64,000 bases of DNA from Clytia hemisphaerica (Eukaryota; Cnidaria; Hydrozoa; Leptothecata; Clytiidae). The notes below the pieces were generated by a model, which had not been told where the DNA came from, did no database searches, and worked only from the letters and a program-made list of their open reading frames with translations. This document shows positions 47,664 to 59,500 of this stretch, in pieces. The stretch covers positions 434,001 through 498,000 of the forward strand of contig CACVBU010000491.1 of NCBI GenBank assembly GCA_902728285.1. Reading direction: 5' to 3'. The position numbers and the translations under genes were made by a program. Each line of letters begins with the position of its first letter. Positions within the stretch are counted from its first letter, which is position 1.

Positions 47664-48965
47664 TTCACGATACGTGTTGAGGTGGATAGCTTAGTAGGAA
47701 AGTTACTCCATTTTTGCACCCTTCGATCCAAGGAAATGGCGTAATTATAAGTTTTTATGATCAAACTCTCAACATTATTTACAAAAAACCCTTTAAATTT
47801 ACTTCCTTCGATTTCGATTTAAAGAGCATTCGCACTAATTTTTAGAGGAAATAAATTACACGCTTTTTTATAAGAACCGTTAAATTTTGACTCGGGCTTG
47901 GCTGTTCTTATTTTTTCGAATCTGACTTCAAAAATAGAAATAATTAATCCGCATTAATTAGAGGACGCGCTAAATTAGAATAATTACGGTATGTTCAAAA
48001 CATTGAAAACCTATGAGAGTCGATTCCCTACCGATAAAACCCCTCAAGATTGTTTAGTTTTTTTCACCAATTAAAGCTACAGGTCAAATACCCTCTGATG
48101 ACGTCACATAATAAGAATTTATGCTATATCTTTTTAAGTAAAAAACAGGCTACATTTTTTTAAACCTCGTATATTCTCCTTTTAAATACACACTGGTCTT
48201 TTAATTATATAAATGGGCCTACTTGGCTATTATTTTTCGAAAGTGCGGCGTCTTTTTTTCGAACTTGGTCAACGGCCACTTAAGTGATGTTTCATTTGAC
48301 GAAAACTTCTTTATGTTTAATTTCAGCTGGGTGACCGTTAAATGTATAAAACATAAGAAGGCCGTATGATAATTCTTAATTATAAAGGTAAGGCATAGCA
48401 TACAGTAGGTAGGTGAAAAAACATAGCCAAAATAATTTGTCGTACTTTTTGCTGATCATGAATTTTGAAAATTTCCATTTTTATTACATTAACCGGCTGC
48501 CCCGTATTTTAGACAATCTGACAGTGTAGGACACAAATAACGCGAATTTAATCCAAAAGCAATAAAAATGTGAAACTTTTTTTCTTTTTTATTTGGAAAA
48601 CGTTGGGCGCGTGTTCACACTGGAAAGTTTCCTGAATTAAATCCATCAAAGTCAAACAATGAGATTCATGATATATGAATACACTAGTTTATTACACTTC
48701 CTTGTAGCTTCATGAGTAGACTGGAAATCCAGTCGTTTATAACGTTTTTTTGAAAGCGGGAAATTTTTATGTCGGGATATGGTTAAAATATACTATATTG
48801 ATGCTCCTGTTAAGTGTTCTACTTCCTACTTTCTACTGAGTTAAGTCGTCTAGCATGCTAGACTACTTCATGAGCAGATCTATCATAATAACGCTAATTG
48901 ATTTTGCTAGGCTTTTTTCATTGGTTGATTTTTTTATTAATATTTCCTATTTTGCATTGAGTACG

Positions 48966-49235
48966 GTTGTACACATTTTTTTTTTTATAAGCAACCAGGT
49001 TGCTAAGGCTTGAGGCCTCAAATTTGCCAAAATTTTTCACTATCTCGTAAAGTAAAAGCTTTTTAGATGATCTAGCTATGGCAAGCGATAGCCCTTGACC
49101 CAATAAGCATAAATATGCTATAATATTAGGGGTGGTCAAAGCAAATTTTTCAGAAAATGAGCCAGAATGCTAGCAACCCCCAGGCCTGACCCGAAAAATG
49201 GAGTTGCTTATAAAAAAAAATGTGTACTCAATAGC
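48966..49235. mobile_element. MITE of the TATAAGCAAC family, copy 1 in element C
   Basis: GTACACA, a T-run and TATAAGCAACCAGG at one end; TGGAGTTGCTTATA, an A-run and TGTGTAC at the other. It is nearly the inverse of 50288-50555 over its full length. Confidence 0.78.
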
Positions 49236-50287
49236 TGCATTAGTTTTTAAACGTCAACACTTACTGTTTGCACTGTTTCGAGATTTTTTCTCCAAGTCAT
49301 CTGTGTTTGAAATCGCAACACATTTGTTTATTGCACGCATCTTTTGTTCAAGTTTCCTTACTAAAATCTTTTATTTTAAAGGGTGCCCCTACCCAATTAA
49401 AGAAGATCGATTAAAAGTGACAAAGCAATGCGTTCAACCAGGGTCTGGTTCAACCTTTTGTTGCGTACACGCTTCTATTGCATATCGATATGATTGGATG
49501 CATGCAGTAAACCGCAAGTTTGCTTTCGTTTGGATAGGATAATTTGTCTTACCTTCGACCAAGACATACCGCCACTTCCCAAACCACTTAAAGGGACGGC
49601 CAGATAAAAAATGAAACTTCGCTAAAAGATTCTTTTCATGGTGCTCAGTAAGAACTCCAAATATTTTTACTGATAAACATTCTGAAGTTAAGATATGACG
49701 ATTTTTTTGAAATCTTAGATTTTCGTATCTCACGTTGAAATTTTATTGTTTTCGAGCATAAATTGAATTTACAAATCTACATATCTCAGCTTTGAAAAAA
49801 GGTAGCCTGTAAAATTTGGAGCTTTTGCTATGGATCATGGAAGGAATCTTTAGGCTAGATTTTAAGTTTTATGTATCTGGTTATCCATTTAAGAATTTGA
49901 TCGTATTTTTATTAGACACTCGCATTCTATTTCGAGTTTTGATTAAATTACTACTAAAACTAAGTACTACTAATGTCAACAAGAAAACCTTGTATAGGGT
50001 ATAGAAGCGTTATTGTTCTATTTAAGTGTGCTCAGAATAGTTAAAAGCCTCTTTTCGTCTTTTTTTTCATGAGAATTTATTAGGAATGAGCTGAAGCGAA
50101 AGAAATTATTTACGTCCATTCGATTCGGGCAAATAAGCTTAATCGCTTAGATTTTAGCTTATTCTAAAGTCAAAAAATGTTAATTACAACTGAACAGTTG
50201 TTCATTCCAAGAAATTTGAAATGATACCTTATGCATCGCTCTTTTTTACTTAAAGCGACATTACTTTTTGACGGTTTTTCTTAATTT

Positions 50288-50555
50288 ATTTGTACATTTT
50301 TTTATAAGCAACTCCATTTTTCGGGTCATGCCGGGGGGTTGCTAGCATTCTGGCTCATTTTCTGAAAAATTTACTTTGACCACCCCTATATTATAGCATA
50401 TTTATGCTTATTGGGTCAAGGGCTATCGTTTGCCATAGCTAGATTATCTAAAAAGCTTTTAATTTACGAGATAGTGAAAAAAAAAATTGGCAAATTTGAG
50501 ACCTCGAGCCTTAGCAACCTGGTTGCTTATAAAAAGAAAAATATGTATGTGTATT
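50288..50555. mobile_element. MITE of the TATAAGCAAC family, copy 2, opposite orientation
   Basis: GTACAT, a T-run and TATAAGCAACTCC, then CATTTTTCGGGTCATG; it ends AACCTGGTTGCTTATAAAAA. It shares TTATGCTTATTGGGTCAAGG with copy 1 inverted, so the two copies make a 1.3-kb spaced inverted pair. Confidence 0.78.
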
Positions 50556-51165
50556 TAAAATGTGTATTTAGGTATCATTGGAATAACGGGTTAGAGTAGG
50601 TGGATTAAGAACTCATGGAAAACACTCCTTGTTAGGTTATCAACTTTTATGATGGATGGATATCTTTTGGAGCTAAGAAAGAAGTTAACCACCTATTCTG
50701 GGTCTGTTGATTAGAAGATAGAAAAACTAATTTACTGCACATCCAAATCTTCACAAAAAATTAGTCATTTTCTACAAAGAACTTTTCAACAACTACTACC
50801 GAAAAAAGACATTTTAGTGTAAATTTTAGTATATAAGTTTTTAAATAAAAGTTGACGCTCTCCAATTCTTTCCTCAAGGGGAATTCCGATTTTCTTGCCT
50901 TTTATGAGTTTCTTGTTGACAAATAATTGTAATAATAGAACTATAGAAGGCGTCAACTTTTCTACTGTTGTTTGAAGCCTGAATAGCGAAACTTGCAAAT
51001 TTTGGCATTATTTACGGTTAACGTAATAAGGGCCGACGTTAAATTAAAAACGACGTAAAAAGGGCCGATAAAGCTATTGAAGATTAAATTTTACAATATT
51101 GTTATAAAGTCACGTCATGCATACCTCTACTCAATTTATTACGATTTTACAAAAAATTGGGCCGC

Positions 51166-51239
51166 CGGGCGGGTCAGTAGAATATAACAAATATGGTTCG
51201 AAATGAACCATATTTGTTATATTCTACTGAACCGCCCGG
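51166..51239. other. Long near-perfect hairpin
   Basis: Arms of about 34 bp (CGGGCGGGTCAGTAGAATAT ... GGTTC, and its complement) pair around a 4-5 base loop, with one unpaired base near the stem foot. It lies between the transposase and the homeo/HMG/chromo gene and could be a transcript-end hairpin or a small foldback element. Confidence 0.75.
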
Positions 51240-52228
51240 CTCACCACGCCTAGAAAAAGTGAATGAAATTATTCTTTCTCATAAAAAATGAATGCCGAAT
51301 GAAAACACACGTCAACGCATATTATTTTTTCTTCAAAAAAAATAAATGTATCTAAAATAATGTTCATGCTAAAATATATTTATGTTGCTTCTTTTGAAAA
51401 ATAGAAAAACATAAAAATAACATCAACTACTACACGAAGCTCCAAAATAATTTAAAGGCGGCCTTCGACAATTACAAATGTATATCACCAAAATGTACCA
51501 TCATTATTCTAGGGTGAAAAAAAAACCAGAAAGGCTGAAAAATTGCATTCAAATAAATTTAGTTCATATGTACTATCAGTCAATTGTCCTTTGGGTAGTG
51601 ACTGTTTCAAAATATAACGACAGTCTTTTGTTGTTGCCTTATAGAATAAACAAAAAGGATGATTGATTATCAAGTTCTGCAGTTGAAAGTTTATTGTCTA
51701 TTGCTCGAACTCGATTAATAAAAGTCGGTCACAAAAAATATCCAAAGAATAATGGGAAGAATAAACTCTTCAAAGACTAGCAAAAACCAGCTTAGATGAA
51801 AAAGGCATCAGATATTTATAAAAATGCAGAATAAAAGGCTTTTCTTACAGTGGGGATACCCTTTAACTCGAACACGCGAGGAAAAGCAAATATGTTCGAG
51901 GTATGGAGAATTTATCTCAAAGTTTCTTTCATAAGATCAGGCAGAAATTCATATTTTTCGAGGTATAGAAAGGTCCGAGGCATGGAGACTCCACTGTACA
52001 GTACTCTTCTGTGCTTAATTGTAGGGGGTCGAATAAGCAGGGGATCGACAGTCCGGTAGAAAAATCATAAAATGGGGTGGCCATAATGAGTGATTTTAGT
52101 GATTTTCCCTAGGAAAATTGGGGTTAAAATGGGGGATGATATAAAGTGATTTTGAAAAAAAATCGAAAAATGGAAAATACCCCCTCCCTTACAAAAAGCA
52201 CCGGAGAGTACACCGAAAAAAAACCTTT

Positions 52229-55200
52229 TCATTTTAAGGAGCACTTATAATATGAAAGGATGTGCTCTGGGATGTGCTCAGCTTTCTCCCACGTCAACTT
52301 TTTGAACCCGATCCATTTTACAAAATATCGTTCCCCTCCTTTCACCTTCCCGTGTGTTTTTATGTACTCAACATAGCCCTCGTTTCTTTCATCCTTCTCT
52401 TTCACTTCCTTCAGGGTGACTTCTTGGTCACTAGCATTTGGCACCAAGTCGTCATCGTCCAACATCCTGCAAATATCTTCCAGACGATCGTCAAAGGCTG
52501 CCTTTCTTTTGCGATGGTTTTTTTTGTGGGTAACTTCTTCAGGTTCTGTACTCACTTGGTCAATTGCTTCCACGTTCTGACCTTCAAGTTCGATATTCTG
52601 ATCTTCAATCGGTTCTGTATTTTTCATTTGGTCAATTGCTTCCACATTCTGACCTTCAAGTTCGATATTCTGATCTGATTCTGATTCTGTATTTTTTTCT
52701 TCGAGAGGTTTTTCACGTGTCTTGACAACTAAAATGAATTTTTTTTCAATTTTATCTTAACTTAATAAAAACACCTAAAGTCTTTTCAGGATAAATGGAC
52801 AGTCTTTTTTCTTTTGTCTCTGACTTTTCAAGAAGCTCTTCAATGCTAATGAAGTTTTATGGTGTAAAAATCAAATTCATGCCATGCTTGTATCAAAAGC
52901 TCATTTTTTTCATCTTCTTTTTTCTTTACTTTTGCTTAATTCTTTAAGACAAATACTAATGTAGAATGTTGTGCTTTTGAATATTTTTCCAATGGTACCA
53001 AAAATAAAAAAGACTGCACACTTATCCTGAATAGACCCCAAACTAACTAATTTTCGAAAATTATCAACCCAGGACATTCTTAGTGCAACCCTCGCTCATC
53101 AATTTTTGGTAGTTGTCACAAGATACAAGACTTTGAAGTTGAACTTCACTTTTCAAAAAGTGCAAAGAACACATTAAACAGAGAGAAAATTTTTCTCTCA
53201 AAGGGTCACGATTTCCAAAAATTTGGTGAAAATAAAACCAAAATTTGGAAAAAATAGACCAAAAATAAAAAAAGTCTCTCAAAGGGTCCCAAAATCATCA
53301 AAATTTAGGCTCGGACAAAACCGTACCTCGCAAACCTAGTACCCCCCGGATTTTACGACCTAATTTGTTATTGAAATACTTCAAAAGCGATTTTTTTGTA
53401 ACACAGTCAGATTTTAATAAAATAGGCAGTTTAAAAAAAAAAAATTCGTATCGAAAAAGCTTGAAAAATGCTTAAAATTTAATACCTTTTTACATGTTTT
53501 CACATTTTTCGAAAAGTATTTTTAATTCCAAAGTTAACAAGTATATATAAATGACCCAGAAATATATTAATAATGTCGTTGATATAACATCCTGTGAAGA
53601 CTGCTAGTGAGATAAAAGGTAAAAAAATTACCAAGGAATGAAATGTTTTCCATGTGCTGTTTAATTATGTCCAATTCCCAATTAGCGCATTTCGAAGGGT
53701 TTCGGAGCTCGAAATCGTTTGGAAGGCCATCAACTTTTATTTCACCCTCTGATATCATTTTATAAGGCACAGAGCTTCTATTTCCAATTTGCTTGCCTGA
53801 AAAGGTACAGAAAGTGAAAAGTTTTACTTTTTATTTCAGAATTTTCCTGCAGCTAAAAAATACCACTGCCTGGTTGTTATACTTTGCATGACGCCTCCTT
53901 CTCTCCTTCATTTAATTTACTTAAAGAATTTAATAAATAATGTCCTAATAATACTTACGGAACCTGCTGTTCAATAAATCTGCAACTTCTTGTCGGACAG
54001 ATTTCGAAGGTTTCTGATCGGCCTTATTGTGGGACGTTCCTTTAAGAGAAACAAAACAGTAAATTTTGTCCTGAACAAGATAAGATGTAAAGTTGATTTC
54101 AGTTACAATAAAATTAACAGAGCCCCCACAGAGCTTTACCGTTTTCTCTTGAAAAAGTAATACACGTTTTTTTCAATTAGAACAAGTTTATAAGAACACG
54201 GGGATGAAGATTGGCCAAAACCTAAGAACAAATTAAGACTGAGCCTCAGATTTTAGAAATTACAAATAAAGTACAGATTTTAACGGATTTTAAACCATAT
54301 TAAGTTCTTAAGTAAAGAAACTAAGCGTATTTTAAGAACATCTTAAGAACATTTTAGCCTGAAAAATTCAAAAATTCAAGAACAGCCCAGTCTGAACAAA
54401 GATTCATTGGTTCTTAGTTAAAAAAAAGCTTTTGTGTTAGAATTTATCTTAGAATTACGAGTCAAGACTTACCATTAATAAATGTCGAAAAATCCCAGTA
54501 TAAATCTTCTTGGGCTTCCCAAAAATCACGTGCTTTAGTACTGCCGTACGCGTTTATGTGCCTCCCCATTCTAAGAGAATCAGCCTCAATTACCAAGGTG
54601 TCGACGCCGTACGATTCCAACTCCGTGCACTAAAAAAGAAAAATTTGAATCTGTATTATAAGAACCTTTCGTAACGTATAAACGAATACTCATGCCTGCA
54701 CTATACACTTAAGATTTCTCAAAAATAGACGCAAAAGCTAAACGTATGAAATATACGTTCATCGTTCACGTTCAATTTTTGATTTATATCACTCGACATA
54801 ATATCTCTAATATGGCTGAAAACTCACTCATCTTTTACATCACTTTTTAAACTTCTCTAACTATAGTGAAGCTGTAGAACTTTCTATCTTCTCCCAATAT
54901 TATTTACCACTATCCTTATAGCTTTTATACTTTTATACACCATCCACTATCCTCTATTTACTTACTAATTGTTTTATTTTGTTTCTGATCGAAGTCAACT
55001 TAATTTTCTGCGCATCAGGTGAAAGGTCTTCAAATTTTGGTATAACCACTTGAGATGCCCTTTCGTTGAATTCCTTTCTCTCTTCTGCGGAGAGATCAGC
55101 CCAAGCCTTGTTTGCCGCAGCCACGGAGTTTGTTGGGTTGACCTTGCCTGTAGAGAAATAAAAAAAATACCACCTTAATTATGTTTAACGCATAGCAATG

Positions 55201-55833
55201 AGTAATGCAAAAATAGAGTTGTGTACATTTTCTAGGGGATTGCGTCTGAACTAAAGGGTAATATGATTATCAAAGAAAAAACATATCGGAAAATTTATTG
55301 GGAACCTGGTTTATTGACCTAAGAACTGACCCCAGTGAGAACATTCAATGAACCTTTGGTATCCAAACCAAAGATCTAAATTGGTTAGATCTTAGATTAC
55401 ATGCTACTTTCAACATACCTGCTAATTCTTCTCTCCTAAACAAATCATAGCCTCGTGGTTTTCGAGTCAACACTTTTTCTTTTTTGCTATCATCCGTAGG
55501 CTTTTTCTGGTGGTTTATCCAATTCTATAAAATGAATGGATACTAAGGAATTCAAATACTTTAAAGAAAAAGATAAAACATTTTCAAAATATAAAATCAT
55601 AACTCTCGCCGTGGTTGAGCAAAATCCGAATTCGACCCGAAATAGACTGCGACATTTTCATTAGCGAAAATTACCTTTATTTGTTGTGCAGTCAAACCAG
55701 TCCTCTCAACTGCTTCTTCGATCAATTTCTTTACCTCTTTATGATCTCGTCCATAAGAGGTCATCCCTCTTTCATATAACTCATCAAGAATTTTAACTTG
55801 CTCTGGAGTCTTGATAACACGTTGAACAGACAT
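52229..55833 (-). CDS. Homeodomain-like / HMG-box-like / chromodomain protein of element C
   Basis: Seven exons: 55833-55675, 55524-55419, 55147-54966, 54629-54473, 54039-53959, 53796-53632 and 52728-52229. All have GT-AG borders and consistent phases; they sum to 1,350 nt, or 449 residues. Residues 1-65 resemble a homeodomain (TPEQVKILDELYERG, then GLTAQQIKNWINHQKKP); the invariant Asn of WFxN appears replaced by His. About residues 75-125 resemble an HMG box (KPRGYDLFRREE, NKAWADLSAEERKEFNERAS). The middle has no recognised domain. The last exon has a 16-residue duplication (DQNIELEGQNVEAIDQ) and a C-terminal chromodomain (YVEYIKTHG, RYFVKWIGF, LTWE). It probably acts in the nucleus on DNA or chromatin; a role in element targeting or TIR binding is inference. 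Confidence 0.88.
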
Positions 55834-56508
55834 TTTTATATGTTTCCTGTTTAAAAGATGACAGTGAATACACACTATGTTATAAGAAAAGGGCTTCTGT
55901 GAGAGTATCACAGTAAAAATTGGCCAATTCGTAAAGAGGCACTATATATGAGTATGTTGCCATGGTGATTACTTCACCCTCAAACTTAGCAAGCTCTCTT
56001 AGCATAAGTGTACTATTCTATTCTTATTCTTATAAAAACATGTAAATTATAGAATTAGTGTTGATGATAACAGGTTTCCTTCCCAAAAAAGAATCTGTAA
56101 TGTGAACAAACCCATATCCATGACTAACACTTTAGACATTGGCACCGACATAAATATAATTCAGACTCTCTGTTAATCGATTTACTGTAACATTTACGGT
56201 TATAATTGTGATCATTCTACAAAAAAAAGGAGATAAAAATATTCAAACCGAAAATTGAACCGTTCAAATAAAGCACAAATAATACGCAGATATATTCGAC
56301 AAGAAAAATGGGATATCGAAAATTATTCAGTCGAGCTTGATGATATTCAACGAAGCTACGTTGAATATGTGGTTTATAGTTTTAAGCTTTTATTGTACTT
56401 TTTGATTAAATGTGTTATCTGGTTAAAATTTTCGCAAAATGTGACAACATGTAGGGCTCTGAAATATAAGGCTAATTGACAAAGTGAAGATAAAAATAAA
56501 AAATTCCA

Positions 56509-59500
56509 TCATGCGGCTTCAAGCATTACTTTTACTCTATTTGCAAGAAAAATATAAGCGGGTCTTTCTTTTGGGTTTCGTTTGAGACAGTGATCAGCAA
56601 GAACCGTAAGTCGAGTTTCCAAACAATCGTCGATATCAAAATTAATCTTTCTCTTTAGGATAAGCTTGAGTAATACACCGAATGAAAACATGTCAGAACC
56701 AAACTGACTTTAGCACCTTTGAAAAGTTCCGGAGCAAAATGGTGTTGATCGTGGAATTTCTTCAATACATCTGCAATGTTGAACTTAGCAGTGTCAACAC
56801 GACAGGCAAACGTAAACCCAATAATGATGGGCTTGTAGCCATCAAATATGATGTTGTCAGCAACCAAATGGTTGTGCAATACGCCCTTTTCAAATAAAAA
56901 ATTCAGTCCTTCAATTATGCCATTGAGCAACCCTTTCAGTTGCAGCAAAGAACTAATTGGTTTCACTATCTTTGACAGGGTCATGCCAGATTGAAATTGA
57001 AGAACATGTGAAAATTTTTTTGAGGAGTGCACTAGCCCAATAGTATTTACTATGTTTGAATGTTTTCCAATAAAAGTTAATAGTCGGTGCTCGTGGCTTA
57101 GAGTAGCCAGTTCTTGAGGCCCAAAGGCACCATCTAGGTGGTATTTACACATCACAGTTTCACCATCCAACAAAGAGACTTTCTCTACTGTTGAAAATGA
57201 TCCCTGATGGATAGCAATTGGTTTAATCCCATGAAATTGAGCAGGATCTAAAAGAACAGGTTCCTGATTTTGAAGGAGATAGTCGCCTGTATGAAATGCA
57301 TTTGTGAAGAGAGAAGCATCAACTAAAAATGTTGACCGTTTCCGTCCAATTTGATCTAGAATTTTTAGCTTTGTAAAGTGAGCATTTCTAAGGGTTAACG
57401 AAGCATTCTTTTCTTTCAATAAATCTATCTCATGGTCTTTCTGTTTTTGAATTTCTTTGAGTGATTTGATATGACTCTTTGCATTTGAAAGCCTTTGCTC
57501 ACTTTGATTTTTGAGTGTCCACTTAAATTTCTTTCGAGCATGGGTAACCTATAACACAAATATATTGCTGTTGTTTTATCAATTAAAGATTTTTAAATTC
57601 AAAAAAAATTCTTTGTCTCTTGTTTTTAATTTCATGGCCGAGTTTAATTTTTAGACGTGAACAAGATGAAATATTGCTCCATAAATCTCTTTAAAAATAT
57701 AGTAAAGCATTTGCTTTTGTTTTTTTGGAAGAATTTTTGATAGTAAATTACGAGATGAAAAGAAAACTACATACTTCTTCCTCTCCACTGCTTTCATTAC
57801 TACTGCTTTTATCACTACTACTTTCTTCCACGATATTTTCACTGGTACTCTAAAACAATGATAAAGAGGTAATAAAAAGGCTTTTGTTATGAAACGAAAA
57901 TAACCATTTATTTGGTTGCTTATGCCAAAGTATAAAATTAAGATTCTAGCTCAGTATTTATTCTTTGTATTTTATTAGAATGTACTCTACCCTTTCTATT
58001 ATTTCCAATGGTTTTTTCTCATTCTCATCTATTTTGAGGTTTAAAGTGACCTAAAAAGCACGAAGAAAGCTTATGCCAAAGTATTAAATTAAGATTCTAG
58101 TTCAGTATTTATTCTTTGTATTTTATTAGAATGTACTCTACCCTTTCTATAATTCCCAATGGTTTTTTCGCATTCTCATCTATTTTGAGGTTTAAAGTGA
58201 CCTAAAAAGCACAAAGAAAGTTGATCTTAAAATGGGTAAATATTGAAAAACTAAGATTCAAGGCTGGAAATAGGTTAAAAAAAACTGATTTGTAAAGCTG
58301 GGTTGAGTATTTTTCAAATTTTAGACAGTTTTACACAAAATTACATACATTGAATCGTGATGACAGGTCTGCTCCAACAGTTGTTAGAGTCTTATCAACG
58401 CTTTCTTTTATAACTGTTTTGGAGATTTTTTTCTAGGAAAAAATATAAAAACACAGTTATATAATAATAATGAAAAAGTCAAAAAGTTCTGACTTGCAAC
58501 AGAAAGCTGTGCACCAAACAAATACAAATAAAAAGGCTATTAAAAAATAATGAAGAACTTTTCTTCTAACCTCTAACTTTTTCCTTATCTTTTTCAAAAT
58601 CTTTGTCTTTCGTTTCGATGGCTTCTTAATTACAGGTTCAATGCACTCAAAAACTTGAGCCCAGATAGCTTAAAATTGAAAGAGAAAAACTATTAATAAT
58701 GCAATAATACTATAATGCAAATGGGGCTAAAATGAAAAAAAGAGTCTCGTTTCCAAATGATATTCTAAAATACCAGCAATATTTCTTTTTCGGATCAGAT
58801 TAGTTTAGATTTTTGTGGCAATTTCCCTCCTAATATTGCTTCAACTTCATTTCAGCATGAATTTCTTTGGTATCTATTTTGTAAATTTTAAAAGGTTTTT
58901 ATGTACCTATTGAATTTAAAATCTTTCAAAACCTTGTTATTTTCCAGAATCATTTTTTGTTTTTTATGTACGAAACAGACCATATTACTCAAACAAGCAA
59001 AAAATTATGAAGAGTTTGAGAAGCTTGATCAAGGAAGTTCTATAAATTTCGATTGGAGAAAAGTTCAATGATTTAGAAGAATAAGTTTGATAGAAACCTT
59101 TCTACTTTTACTCTGCCAGAGAACATTCCATTTGAGGAATTAGAGGAAATATGCCACAATTAAACTAGAGTAGGCAGATTTTCAAAATTTTCAAACTTAC
59201 TTGAATTTTACTCAAATTTTTACCATACCTTAGAGTTCAAAAGTTTGGCTAATTACTCAAACTTACTCGAACTTCATGTTTTTGAAAAATTGTGAGGAGT
59301 TTGAGTAATTTGTAAACTTTACAATGCTTCCGGGCTTTTCTGGGGTCTATTTTTCGTAAATCTAAAACAAGTTGCATGGACACTATTAAGTGCCAGATTG
59401 GTCATATAAAAAATTATCTGATATTCCAATGACGTCCCGGGACCGGGAGTCATGCCTCGGCAAAAGGAGGTTACGAAACGACCCTAGGTGTGGCCCGCAC

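Noticed and set aside
49198..49542. Plus-strand 114-residue ORF
   Set aside because: Starts in a MITE end and has no domain or homologous exon pattern.
52262..52678. Plus-strand 138-residue ORF
   Set aside because: Antisense shadow of the chromodomain exon.
57985..58215. Assembly error explaining the doubled exon
   Set aside because: The two units carry several independent base differences, including two coding changes, which supports a real duplication, though reads would settle it.
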